A stretch of 64,000 nucleotides of DNA from Pararge aegeria (GCF_905163445.1 NC_053196.1:15959501-16023500), one strand, 5' to 3'; positions 51,745-61,290 are shown, counted from the stretch's first letter. Notes: generated by a model not told the origin, from the sequence alone. Numbers and translations are program-made.

Positions 51745-51805
51745 TTATGTGCAAAAGGCGGCCTTATCGCTAAAAGTGATATCTTCCAGGCTACCTTACC
51801 TAATA
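51745..51805 (-). repeat. LINE 3'-end hairpin fragment
   Basis: GGCGGCCTTATCGCTAAAAGTGATATCTTCCAGG is the reversed hairpin region of 24930-25085, with one stem mismatch. Confidence 0.55.
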
Positions 51806-51984
51806 ATAGTAATAATAATAATTTTATTTCCAGCATCTTATAGGCTAAATTTGTTAGTATTACAACTTACTTTCTATGTTAATACTAAAAACGAAACTAA
51901 TGGAATAAGGGACGGGAAATCGCAAATATATACATATAATTCCTCTATATAAGTAGTAGTACAGTTCTAAGTAGTAGTAAAGCT

Positions 51985-52055
51985 ATTTGTGACAGAGCTC
52001 GTCCGGGGAAGTCAAGCAACATTGCTGTCACCAAGCACTGTGTTCCGGTCTGAAT
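51985..52055 (-). repeat. REP-5 fragment
   Basis: TTGTGACAGAGCTCGTCCGGGGAAG matches the reversed REP-5 end (compare 54610-54640). Confidence 0.5.
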
Positions 52056-52129
52056 TAATTACAGTCCCGCGAAGAAATTATTAAGACCTATTCAAATGAG
52101 ATAATAATCGTTACAGCCCGCCTATATAC

Positions 52130-52225
52130 ACTTGGCCAGCGTGGCGGACTACGACCTAAACTCCTCTCATTCTGTATTAAGAGCAACCCGAACCCTGTTG
52201 GCTGTTAATAGTTTCATAATGATGA
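52130..52225 (+). repeat. SINE-2 3' fragment
   Basis: GGCCAGCGTGGCGGACTACGACC, CTCTCATTCTG and a degenerate end near ATGATGATATACG. Confidence 0.55.
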
Positions 52226-52273
52226 TATACGTATCAGATATTTTAATTTTTTTTTTCTTTGGTATGTATAAAA

Positions 52274-52975
52274 GGCTTGGCGATTGGCGCAGTGGGCAGT
52301 GACCCTACTTCCTGAGCACAAGGCTTAAGGTTCATTTCCCACAACTCAAAAAAGTTTGTGTGATGAATAGGAATGTTTTTCAGTGTCTGGGTGTTTACCT
52401 ATGTATTATAAGTATTTATTATAAATTTACTAGCTGTTGCCCGCGACTTCGTCTGCATTTGTTCTTTGATGACGTGACGTTAAATTTAGTTGTAGTTCTA
52501 AAAAAAATTTAAGTATTCAGTATTGCTAAGCCTTAAATGAGGGGTTTGCTGCTGTCCACTGAGGAGTTCTGTCCACTGTTTGGGCAAAATTAAACACATA
52601 TATCTTTATGGAACAAAAATAACTATTTAAATGGTTTCTAATTCGTCGGAGCTATGGTGTAAAATCGTCAAACACTCATCCCCTCTCCCAAAGGAACCGA
52701 GCTTAATGTCGGGATAAAAAGTATCCTATATTACTTCTAACACTTCCAAGAATATGTGTACAAAGTTTCATGAGCATCGGTTAAGTAGTTTAAGCGTGAA
52801 AGCGTAACAAACAAACTTACATTGACGTTTATAATATTAGTAGGGATAGGGATAGGGATGTACATTATTAAAAAAAATATTCATCAGTAATCTCAGTACC
52901 CACTACACAAGCTGCGCTTACTTTCGGGCCAAATGGCAATGTGTGTACTGTCGTAATATATTTATTATTATTATT
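52274..52975 (+). repeat. SINE-1 interrupted by a Helitron
   Basis: The 5' part (52274-52429; GGCGATTGGCGCAGTGGGCAG to AAGTATTTATTATAAATTTA) and the 3' part (52859-52975; TATTCATCAGTAATCTCAGTACCC to TTATTATTATT) together form a full SINE-1. HEL-B fills the gap. Confidence 0.88.
52430..52858 (-). mobile_element. HEL-B Helitron nested in SINE-1, with triplicated 5' hexamer
   Basis: The minus-strand 3' end is CTAG (52430-52433) with CGAAGTCGCGGGCAACAGCTAG. The interior matches 8182-8550. At the 5' end the terminal motif is tripled, reading ATCCCTATCCCTATCCCTACTAATATTATAAA, instead of one ATCCCTACTAATATT. Confidence 0.88.
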
Positions 52976-53087
52976 TAAAAGGTTTGCTATCCCTGCTCTA
53001 CGACAACCATAATTAGACAGATTTACATAGACAAACAGGGATGTTAGCGGTAATCAAAATGTAAATTATCTTCTAAGCCTATAAACT

Positions 53088-53205
53088 ACCTCGTTGGTCT
53101 AGTGGTTAGCATATTCGATTACGGACACAGACGGTCCTGGGTTCAATAACTCAAATTTTTAAGTTAAAAGTTTGTTAGGTTTAAAAAAAAAAAAACTAAA
53201 AATTC
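53088..53205 (+). repeat. SINE-4 copy
   Basis: CCTCGTTGGTCTAGTGGTTAGC and GGTCCTGGGTTCAATAA resemble tRNA A and B boxes. An A13-type run follows. There is no proper acceptor stem at the 3' side, so it is not a tRNA gene. Confidence 0.68.
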
Positions 53206-53231
53206 CTAACTAAGCCTACTATAAGAATAAG

Positions 53232-53450
53232 TCAAGTAGGTATTATAGGGTCTATTTGTAGTGACTCTACCACCTGTCGTGAAGGCAGATTCCACTGAGA
53301 AGACAAGAAACAGGCAAGAAACTCAGCAGTTGCTCTTTTCCATCATAAACAATTTACATTTTAACATGAATTTTTGTATTTTGTGAGAGATGAAAGCGGA
53401 GCCAGATGCTTCCCAAGCAACCTTGTCATTAAAATTTTGTTGTTTAGCAA
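53232..53450 (-). repeat. LINE-A 3' UTR fragment
   Basis: ACTCTACCACCTGTCGTGAAGG, GAAACTCAGCAGTTGCTCTTTTCC and GAAAGCGGAGCCAGATGCTTCC are reversed LINE-A 3' UTR. Confidence 0.75.
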
Positions 53451-53509
53451 CCTTACTTTAATAAATGTGTGTGTGTTACTGTCAAGAATTTCTCAGTACT
53501 AACCTGGAG

Positions 53510-53635
53510 TTGGTCCACCAATCCGCACTGTGCCAGCGTGGTGGACTACAGCCTTAACCCCTTCCTCCCTTCCCGTTGTGGGAGGAGACCCGTGCTCTGT
53601 AGTGGGCCGGTAATGGGTTGATGTGATGATGATGG
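53510..53635 (+). repeat. SINE-2 3' fragment
   Basis: GTCCACCAATCCGCACTGTGCC to GGGTTGATGTGATGATGATGG. Confidence 0.72.
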
Positions 53636-53690
53636 AGACCTGGGTAACCTGGAGTTAGGTTAGGTTACTTTTAGAATCCACTCCAGTAGA

Positions 53691-53958
53691 GCTAGTACGG
53701 GCGGGAGATAAAAATTATATCCCCCGATTCTATCCCCTGACAAGGGATATAAGGAACGTGCGTAAGGAAAGTGAACGATTTAGCAGGTGGGCTAAATCAC
53801 TGAAACATGGAATAGGAGAAGCCCCGTTTATTAATACACATATGTTTTATGGACATTATTTCCACTTGTGCGCCAGTGCGCTGAGAGTTGATAAAGCTGT
53901 GTGGATATAAATTTATATCCTTTCCCCGAGGATAGAATTGTCTCCTACCCATGCTAGC
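53691..53958. mobile_element. MITE-2, GCTAGC-ended element
   Basis: The 268-bp element has imperfect terminal inverted repeats of about 21 bp (GCTAGTACGGGCGGGAGATAA against GCTAGCATGGGTAGGAGACAA). A second copy enters the window end at 63779 and an internal scrap is at 37246. It has no coding capacity. Target duplication unclear. Confidence 0.72.
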
Positions 53959-54252
53959 CGTGCTGGGATCAAGAATACATAACTGCATGCTCCAAGAAAA
54001 TCTACTCTGTGCAATTTATAATTTCTGCAATTGTGTAGTATGTAAATGTGTTCCTGTGAGTATGGGGATTTAAACCATGTTTTCTTTGTATGCCCTATGT
54101 ATGATCGTTCTACCTTTCATGCTCATCTCGAATCATTAAACATTCCATTTCCCACCTCTATAATTTGTTTATTAAATATCCATTCGTAGAAAGTTTATAA
54201 AATCTTTGTTTCTAGAAAAAAATGATATCAAACTATATAACAAATCGTATAA
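53959..54252. other. No gene recognised
   Basis: AT-rich. Nothing recognised. Confidence 0.4.
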
Positions 54253-54409
54253 TCTTCATATATATATTTCTTGTGTGCGTGTGTATGTCACTGAACTCCT
54301 CCTAAACGGGTGTACCGATTTGAATGAATTTTTCGTTATGCGTTTGGGTGGAACCCTGGATGGTTTAGATTCACAAATCAGCCCGACAGATGGCGCTGGG
54401 GTCCGCTAG
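54253..54409 (+). mobile_element. HEL-C Helitron, copy 2
   Basis: TCTTCATATATATATTTCTTG to GGGGTCCGCTAG, between A and T; 157 bp like copy 1. The 67-codon frame across it is chance. Confidence 0.85.
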
Positions 54410-54574
54410 TATATTTATAAAGTAGAACACCTGACATTAGCTAATCTCTGTAAAGCCAGAAGAGAAAAAAAAAAAGTGTGTAAATGTGGATTGAAGAAAT
54501 AAAAAATTGCAATGTACAGACCCTCCACACTGCACCGATACGTTTTGTTGGGCTTTTTTGATTATCATATCATT

Positions 54575-54880
54575 TTAATGATTTCAGAAGAAGCAGAGCT
54601 TTTTGTGACAGATCTCGTCTGAGGAATAGTACTTCCCCGCCTCGCTTAATTCTGCTGTCAAATGCATTGCTGTTTTCCGCTCTGAAATTAATTCTGTTAA
54701 TTTGAACAACTTTGTAGCAAAGTCTTTGTAACTAGCCTTAGCCGAAGCCTCCCAGACCCGAGTATTTAAAGAAGTCATTAGTAAAACAGACAGGACCTCT
54801 GACTGGTAAGACCGCAGTGCTAAACACTGCGTCAGAAAGGTCATCCCATTGGTTGGCAAAACAGATCTTGTGAAAAGCCG
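54575..54880 (-). repeat. REP-5 copy (reversed)
   Basis: GAAGAAGCAGAGCTTTTTGTGACAGATCTCGTC is the reversed REP-5 end seen at 24640. The remainder is diverged. Confidence 0.5.
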
Positions 54881-55091
54881 CGAAGCAAGATTGTCCCGAA
54901 ACTTCGAAATGATCTAGGTAATACCTACCCATTGTGTATAATATACTACAGTCTAGACAAGTCATGTCCAATATTTTTTTGTTTTTTTTCACGACAATTT
55001 TATAGTGATATAATATAGAATAATATTTTTTCGTATTTCCTTGAGCGTTTCGTACAGTCATTGGTCGTGTGCAGTTTGCGTCAACATTCTA

Positions 55092-55405
55092 CCAGCTACC
55101 ATCATCATCATATCAGCCCATTACAGGGCCCGGGTCTCCTCCCACAATGAGAAGGGGTTAAGGATTTAGTCCACCACGCTTGCCCAGTGCGGATTGGTGG
55201 ACTCCACACACTTTCGAGAATATTATCGAGAACTCTCAGGCATGCAGGTTTCCTCACGATGTTTTCCTTCACCGTTGAAGCAAGTGATATTTTTATTACT
55301 TGAACAAACGCACATTACTTAGAAAAGTTAGAGTTGTGTGCTGGGATTCGAACTCTACACCCCGAAAGTGAAGTCGAGGTCCTGCCCACGGGCTATCACC
55401 ACTTA
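55092..55405 (-). repeat. SINE-2, full length
   Basis: ATCATCATCATATCAGCCCATTAC through GCATGCAGGTTTCCTCACGATG to the reversed head GGTCCTGCCCACGGGCTATCACC. Confidence 0.83.
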
Positions 55406-55412
55406 GTACTGC

Positions 55413-55470
55413 CATATTAGACTGCATCATTACTTACCACCATATGGGTTCTCAGTCAAGCCCTTTCATT
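55413..55470 (+). repeat. SINE-3 3' scrap
   Basis: GCCATATTAGACTGCATCATTACTTACCACC matches the end of SINE-3. Confidence 0.45.
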
Positions 55471-55479
55471 TTATAGCAT

Positions 55480-55700
55480 ATTGAGGGAGTTGCAATAAAT
55501 ATGTAATCCACCATTTTGGGTGGCGGCCATCTTGGACCGATTTTAATTAAACATATTTAATACACTCCGACTTATTCACCTTCCAAAAAAACCAAATCAA
55601 AATCGGTTCATCTGTTCCGGAACTACGATGTCACAAACAGACACACAAATAAACTCGTCAAATTTATAACTCCCCTTCATTTTTGCGTTGGGAGTTAAAA
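55480..55700 (+). repeat. MITE-3 fragment
   Basis: GCATATTGAGGGAGTTGC, CATCTTGGACCGATTTT, AATCGGTTCATCTGTTCCGG and GCGTTGGGAGTTAAAAA match the body and right end of the full copy at 63129-63409. Confidence 0.68.
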
Positions 55701-56034
55701 ATACAAAGTTGTTGGACATAGTAAACGTCAGTGGCTGATCCACTTGTCACAAATGTGGTCCAATGGACAACAAAGCGTAACAAAATCTTATGTCATCTCT
55801 AGAACGCAATACATACATTATTACTCAAAGGTATTACCTACATAGTTTCCAAGTTTCCGCACAATCTCGTTTAAGTTATGCGATTAATAAAGTTCTACGC
55901 TACATGCGACATCGTCAATACAATAGCAAAATACCATCCCCGAATAGCATTAGCAGCTTATTGTCCCTCTCTTGAACAATCGGAACTTGAATATTGGTAA
56001 CAAATATATCTTTTAATTTTTCCTTTTGCAATGC
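55701..56034. other. No gene recognised
   Basis: AT-rich. A 61-codon frame at 55790 has no protein-like signature. Confidence 0.4.
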
Positions 56035-56082
56035 ATGTTGGAATATCTTATAATGTACCGTACATTATTATTATTCCAACAT
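56035..56082. repeat. Imperfect fold-back, about 22-bp arms, 3-bp loop
   Basis: ATGTTGGAATATCTTATAATGTA and TACATTATTATTATTCCAACAT pair around CCG, with a small internal mismatch and bulge. Confidence 0.75.
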
Positions 56083-56330
56083 AATCGCGTGGTACAGTAA
56101 TTTTATAAAATGAGTAAATAATTAAACATTTTTTTAGTTTTTAAGTTTCAAATTAATATTAGTTATCAAAACTATCATTTGATTTATGCCAGATTTTTAT
56201 TTTTTTTTATTTTCTATTATTTATTGATTTTCATTTTTTTTTTATTCTTAACAAATGCTTACAAAAACAAAAAACACTATTAAAAATTTATAAGAAAAAA
56301 ACCACCATAGCCCAGTGCTTGAAAACATTA

Positions 56331-56495
56331 TCAAAGTCCTACTTTGAAAACGCAGTCCGACATCTCCCACTTCCCGCCCGCCATGTCGTTGAGCCATGGG
56401 CTCATGGCGAGCTCTCGTGCTCGTCCCACTCTCCCGGTGACGCCGTAGCAATCCCTCAGGTGGCTATCGGCAAGTATCCATCCGAAAAATGAAAA
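56331..56495 (-). CDS. Unassigned GC-rich coding-like fragment
   Basis: I do not recognise the family. In a GC-rich island the minus strand is open for 54 codons and reads WILADSHLRDCYGVTGRVGR, ARELAMSPWLNDMAGGKWEM and SDCVFKVGL, then TGA (56331-56333). The Trp/Gly/Arg content and abrupt GC change suggest a fragment of a mobile-element protein or an exon. No ATG or clear acceptor precedes it. The other frame across the same bases is Arg/His-rich and less protein-like. Confidence 0.35.
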   Translation of the reverse strand, partial: FSFFGWILADSHLRDCYGVTGRVGRARELAMSPWLNDMAGGKWEMSDCVFKVGL

Positions 56496-56756
56496 TTACA
56501 TACTTTAGTCTTGTATGATACTCCAAAAGATGAATGAAACAATGAAAGTTCCAAACGATGAATGTCTCAGTCGCTATCACAGGTTTCATGAGGTAAAAAA
56601 TACGACTTAGTACATTCGTTGACCGACAGTTGTGATCATTTCCGGATGACCTTGGCCAAGCAGGGGTACGGGCCTCGAGATCGAACCTCCTATACGGGTA
56701 GATAGCGTGGGGAAGAACCCATCTTTGTATAATTCTTTAAGCCCATGGAATCTAGC

Positions 56757-56975
56757 AGTCTCCAAGGCCGTGGGTTCGATTCCCAAAGCTAGAAAATGTT
56801 TGTGTGATGAACATGACTGTTTTTCAGTGTCTATGTGTTTTTATGTATATTATAAGTATTTATGTATCCTATTCATAAAAATATTCATCAGTTATCTTAG
56901 TACCCATCACACAAGCTACGCTTATTTTGGGACTAGATAGCGGTGTGTAATAGTATATTTATTAATATTTATTTA
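56757..56975 (+). repeat. SINE-1, 5'-truncated
   Basis: It starts within the tRNA-like head at TCCAAGGCCGTGGGTTCGATTCCC and runs to a short TTTATTAATATTTATTT tail. Confidence 0.8.
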
Positions 56976-56989
56976 TTTAAGCAATAAAA

Positions 56990-57160
56990 CATCACTTACT
57001 TCAACGGTGGAGAAAATCATCAAGGAAACCTGAATACCTGAGAGACGAGAGTTCTTCATAATCAAAATCCTCAAAGGTGCGTGGAGTCTACCAATCCGTA
57101 CTTGGGACAAGACCCGTGCCCCATAGTGGGCTGGTAATGTGTTGATTCGATGAAGATGAT
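56990..57160 (+). repeat. SINE-2 3' fragment
   Basis: ATCACTTACTTCAACGGTGG to GGGCTGGTAATGTGTTGATTCGATG. Confidence 0.65.
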
Positions 57161-57429
57161 GATGAATTTATGCTTGCCGTCTTGTCTCTTCCTTATCGTC
57201 TCCAACCGCACCTGCGGTTTGGCGCACTGTTGAAGGTGTTTCTTTGTCCTTATTAGTCCGTGAGTATATTAAGAGATGGCGCCGGTTTATTTGTAGCTCG
57301 TAATATTTTTTATAAAAATTGACTGACCTACCTGATGGTGAGTTGAAAGCCATCGCCTATATACACATAGATGCCAGCACTTCGCAGAGAATGCAAAAAC
57401 ACGTACAACGTGCCGCCCTTTGACCATCA
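57161..57429. other. No gene recognised
   Basis: Unassigned sequence. Nothing recognised. Confidence 0.35.
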
Positions 57430-57575
57430 ACGGCCATGGTTTAAGGACGAAGGTGCCCGTAATTATACCGGAAACCACGCCGTTCAAACCAGAACACTGA
57501 ATTGCAACAATGCTGCTTTGCGGCAGATATAAGCAAGGCGGTAGCACTTCAATGAACCAGCTGTCACCAAAAGCA
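57430..57575 (+). repeat. REP-5 copy
   Basis: AATTATACCGGAAACCACGCCGTTC, GCTGCTTTGCGGCAGATATAAGCAAGGCGGTAG. Confidence 0.6.
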
Positions 57576-58239
57576 CTACTACTAGTGAAAAATAGAAATA
57601 TTCGTTCTCAGGATCATATCCATCTACTCATATAGTATCAGTTATTAATGTTAATTTAATGTTGATGTTAAAATTAAATAAGATAACAATCCGCTCACTC
57701 GTTTGCTCGTTTCACTTATTTTGAGTTAGTTAAACTTGGTTCTTAAGACACGCATAGAACTGAGTCCTGTGGCACTTCATCTCTTTGTTTTTTTACTGCG
57801 TCAAATAAACCTCCATTTTATAACTTTTGACCCAAAAACTATGCGCGCGAAATTACGGGACAGCCGCAAATGGGGCAAGTTAATAGAATGCGACCGGGGA
57901 AGTGCAAACAGCGAGTGGACAAAAAGTCTCTCTCTTCCTGATTTTTTAGGGTTCCCAAATAAAACGAAACATAAAGTTTATTTTAACAAAACCATTTGCA
58001 CTATGCAAGTTTGAATTTCAAGTTACTCGAATATCACGTAGGCTTAGTATATGCGGTTTTAAAACGGCGAGTATGTCTGTTTTTAATGACATAAGTGCCG
58101 TTTCATAAAAATATAACAAAATTAAAAAAAGTGGACTGTACCAACATAACTCGTAGTGCAGTTTACTAGGCTGCATGACATTGACTTTGACTTTGACTTT
58201 AATTCATTAAATGGTAATCTAAAATAAACTATTTAAAAA
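57576..58239. other. No recognised gene; one 92-codon frame
   Basis: A plus-strand frame (57736-58014) includes TMRAKLRDSRKWGKLIECDR within a CpG-richer patch. It has no known domain and ends in sequence resembling a LINE-B tail. It is not called. Confidence 0.3.
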
Positions 58240-58527
58240 CTAAATAAAATCTAAAACGTCCTCGAAACCACCGCAGCGAGGCACAGTTCCCAAGATGCTG
58301 GCAGCATTGCCCCTTTGGATGGCCAAACTAATTCGTTGGCCAAGGTAACTGCCCGCTCTAGGATCACCGGTAGACTCGATAACCCTTTTCGATAATTCTT
58401 TGAAAAGGGCTCTTGCCTCCGGACCCCACGGTCCCAAAGTCTCTACTCCAAAAGGCACAAAAATGAAGCTGCTATCCAGGTTTTCATATTTACGCCTCTT
58501 GGCCTGCTCGGCACTGGAAGCAGCAAA
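58240..58527 (-). pseudogene. C-terminal fragment of a mobile-element ORF (GDPRAG block), copy 2
   Basis: One open minus-strand frame reads AASSAEQAKRRKYENLDSSF, IFVPFGVETLGPWGPEARAL, FKELSKRVIESTGDPRAGSY, LGQRISLAIQRGNAASILGT and ends VPRCGGFEDVLDFI stop. It matches the decayed copy at 12520-12785 block by block. From memory such endings close large animal mobile-element ORFs of uncertain classification; in longer versions a nuclease-like domain precedes. Here the N-terminal side is cut by a LINE-B piece at 58528. The strong conservation of the last 90 residues suggests this part matters to the element. Confidence 0.68.
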
Positions 58528-58690
58528 TGGTAATTGTGTATCATTTTATAACAAATTACCATACGAAGTCCTTAAGTCTCTCGATGAGTTCAAAGTTTAT
58601 ATAAAACGAAAGATTACATGTTTGATAATAAAGCTGGGGTATGAATTGCTCTTACTTCATACCCTTTTCAGTGAGCCTGAATATTGGAGT
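58528..58690 (+). repeat. LINE-B coding 3' fragment
   Basis: Translation reads NCVSFYNKLPYEVLKSLDEF then KVYIKRKITCLIIKLGYELL. This is the LINE-B C-terminus with a deletion. Confidence 0.72.
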
Positions 58691-58764
58691 GATTAACATA
58701 ATTGTTCTAGTGTCTGGGTGTTTATCTGTATATTACACTATTAGAGCACGGGTACAACATTACA

Positions 58765-59010
58765 GAAGCGGTGATAGCGCAGTGGGTAGGAGATCGACTT
58801 CTCTTTCGGGAATTCGAATTTCAAGACGCACTTCTAACTATTCTAAGTTATGTGCGTTTTGAGTAATAAAAAATATCACTTGCTTCGACGGTAAAAGAAA
58901 ACATATTGAGGAAACCTGCATGCCTGAGAGTTCTACATAATGTTCTCAAAGGTATGTGGAGTCCACCAATCCACACTGGGCCATCGTGGTGGACTACGGC
59001 TTTAACTAAC
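58765..59010 (+). repeat. SINE-2, nearly full length
   Basis: AGCGGTGATAGCGCAGTGGGTAGG head through GAGGAAACCTGCATGCCTGAG to GTGGTGGACTACGGC. Confidence 0.8.
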
Positions 59011-59024
59011 TATTTATTTATTTA

Positions 59025-59140
59025 TTTACTATATTACTGATAAAAATATTCATCAGTTATCTTAGTACCTATAACACAAACTTACTTTGGGGCTAGATGG
59101 CGATGTGTATTGTCGTAGTATATTTATTTATTTAAGTAAC
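59025..59140 (+). repeat. SINE-1 3' half
   Basis: AAATATTCATCAGTTATCTTAGTACC to GTCGTAGTATATTTATTTATTT. Confidence 0.75.
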
Positions 59141-59263
59141 AACTGTGAAGTATGAATCGTGGAAACCCGGTGGACGTCCATCGATTTAGATGTTTTTTCT
59201 TAACGGGAACAAGTGGTAATTTTAAAGATAATACTGAGACAGGAAGATGGTCAGTTTTTTCTC

Positions 59264-59395
59264 ACAAGTTAGCCCTTGATTGAGGTGATGATGCAGTCTA
59301 AGATGGTAGCGGGCTTAGCTGATAGGAAGATGTCAGGTATATCAAACTCATATCTAATCAGTTTCTATTTCTACTTGGCATCTTACCGGAATGCG
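59264..59395 (-). repeat. SINE-3 fragment
   Basis: AAGTTAGCCCTTGATTGAGG, GCAGTCTAAGATGGTAGCGGGC and GGCATCTTACCGGAATGCGG. Confidence 0.6.
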
Positions 59396-59411
59396 GAATG
59401 AATCATTTGAG

Positions 59412-59552
59412 TACACACACACACACACACATACACACACACACAAACACACGTACGCACACACATACACATACAAACACACATACATACACACGCATAC
59501 ACACACACACCCATTAAAACACCCCGTCGTTTTTGCTTCGGGATTTAAAAAT
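59412..59552. repeat. (CA)n microsatellite expanded from a MITE-3 end
   Basis: About 100 bp of CA-rich repeats with ATA and GTA interruptions (59412-59510) leads into CCCCGTCGTTTTTGCTTCGGGATTTAAAAA, the right end of MITE-3. The full copy has a short ACACAAACACACACGCAC at the same place. The 70-codon frame through it is only the repeat. Confidence 0.78.
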
Positions 59553-59929
59553 TACAGTCCGCGGGGGATCCAAAACAACTCGTACTTGACCGCATTTATT
59601 TAAAATGGTCGCCTCAGTTATTATTCCGGAACATTATAAACATGTCGATGAATACCCTCATTCAAGAGTTTTTTGTTAAAGAATACTATTTATTATGAAT
59701 ATGTCAGGCTGTATTCTTTTTTTTAATAAAAAAGCCACAAAATGGCGAATACGTTTTTCCACAACTCCCTCAAAATGGGTGTCAAATAAAAGGGCTTGTC
59801 TGGTAGAATAATAGATTTCAAATCCTAGATGACCGCCACCACAAAATGGCGAGAGTTTTTAAATATTTAACTTATTGTTTTATTGCACACCACAAAAAGT
59901 AAGTGAAAACAACATTGACACAATTGAGC
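59553..59929. other. No gene recognised
   Basis: Phrases CACAAAATGGCGAATACG and CACAAAATGGCGAGAG occur twice, about 90 bp apart, suggesting a diverged relative of the MITE-3 body. No coding content. Confidence 0.4.
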
Positions 59930-60015
59930 GACATTATTGGTTCATGGTGATTTCTTCCAGGCAACCAATGGCGTATAAAACAAATCCAGAAAATAGGTAG
60001 GTGGTGCAAATTCAA
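59930..60015 (-). repeat. LINE 3' UTR fragment
   Basis: GATTTCTTCCAGGCAACCAATGGCG and GAAAATAGGTAGGTGGTGCAA are the reverse complement of 24930-24985. Confidence 0.6.
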
Positions 60016-60035
60016 TTATTCATTGTAAAGTCAAC

Positions 60036-60180
60036 ATTTTCTGAGGATGCCCCGGTTCCGGAGCGAAACGTGCGTAGAGGGTACATTGCCGAAGATCTGT
60101 TTGGTGTGGAGTTTAAGGATTGAAGAAATTATAAATTACGCCATACAGATTCTCCTGCTTTTCGCGGAGTAGAGCAAATT
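60036..60180 (+). repeat. REP-6 copy
   Basis: CGGAGCGAAACGTGCGTAGAGG, TGGTGTGGAGTTTAAGGATTG and ACAGATTCTCCTGCTTTTCGCG pair with 25695-25815. Confidence 0.58.
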
Positions 60181-60593
60181 AAGCTAAATTTTCATAAGAA
60201 CGAAGTCCGCAGACAGCTATTAAAAATTACTACCTTTTTTACTCATAACATCAAATCACACATGTTAAGTTCAAAATTTCCGTCCATGACACCTTCCTAT
60301 CACCACAATCCAATCTAAACACAGGGCTTGCAAATTGATGTCAAATAGAAACCTCGGCGGAAGCGTCTAATCTCGTTAAAGTGAATTGCTACCCCTATTA
60401 GCCCGTGACTGAATCCCTGTCGCCACCCAGAATGCTAATTCCCGGATAATCCCGCCTTCGAACACGAGTACAAAGAACATTCGATTAAGTTTGCCCTAGC
60501 CGGACGCTTCTCAGCTGCTCCGTACAAAGGCAGATTTATCTACTATAAATTGTTTAGGTATAAGATAAATTAAAAGATGCCTTAATTTTTACA
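60181..60593. other. No gene; GC-richer single-copy-looking patch
   Basis: About 60340-60530 is GC-richer (CCTCGGCGGAAGCGTCTAATC, GCCCTAGCCGGACGCTTCTC) without a recognised frame or repeat. Confidence 0.4.
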
Positions 60594-60883
60594 AGCTTTT
60601 ACCCGCGGCTGCTCTCGCGTGGTAATTTCAAAAACTTTTCCACGAGGAATGGGACGCCGATCATGAATACAAAGCAGTGCACTATTTCAGTACGCTTGTT
60701 TGTACAGTGTTGCAAGCGTATCTTTCCATGGAAACTCTGCTTTTTCCGGAATAAAAAGTAGCCCTTGCTACTCTACGGCACATAAACTATCTATATGGAA
60801 AAAATCACGTCAATCCGTTGCTCTGTTGCTGCGTTATTAATATACAAACAAACACACTTTCGCATTTATAATATTAGTATGGA
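60594..60883 (-). mobile_element. HEL-B-type Helitron, 3' end decayed
   Basis: The 5' start, read on the minus strand, is TCCATACTAATATTATAAATGCG (ending 60883). The 3' side has CACGCGAGAGCAGCCGCGGG. The terminal CTAG is changed to AAGC. Confidence 0.65.
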
Positions 60884-60944
60884 TAAAAGAAAAACAAAAC
60901 AGAATCTATCAAAAAGAACTATATTATATCGCTTTAGGGATCTC

Positions 60945-61290
60945 AGCATCCAGTATCATCATGATAATTTCAATCGAAGATGTCCACTGCTTGACATAGG
61001 TCTTTTGTAGGGAGTTCCGAGCGTCTAACAAAGCCAACAAGAGGTACATACTGTGGTGATTTTTATTTCGGGTATACACAGGAGTCCCACGTAACCTACG
61101 CCCCGCCTATGGGTCAGAGATAGCCATAAAGCTTTTCCACCACGCCAAAAAAAGAAAAGGGGAGTTCCAAAATCCTGGGCTGCTGGTTTCCAGTGACTGC
61201 CAGCAGCTCGTTTAGGGACGTCTATCTACGTCGTTGAAAGCCGACTAACACTGCTTTTTCCGGTGCGTAAAGTTTTAAACTATTTTTTTA
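60945..61290 (-). repeat. RTE-B 3' end split by a small insertion
   Basis: ATCATCATGATAATTTC, GATGTCCACTGCTTGACATAGG and TCTTTTGTAGGGAGTTCC are followed, after an insert, by CCTGGGCTGCTGG, AGCAGCTCGTTTAGGG and AAAGCCGACTAACACTGC, which match the RTE-B end. Confidence 0.72.
61020..61160 (+). mobile_element. LINE tail insertion with GGGAGTTCC target duplication
   Basis: An insert of about 140 bp with CCTACGCCCCGCCTATGGG and CTTTTCCACCACGCC ends in AAAAAAAGAAAA. GGGAGTTCC occurs at both edges (about 61010-61018 and 61161-61169). The content resembles an R1-like LINE 3' UTR. Confidence 0.65.

Noticed and set aside
59391..59603. 70-codon frame rich in Thr-His
   Set aside because: It is a translation of the CA microsatellite.
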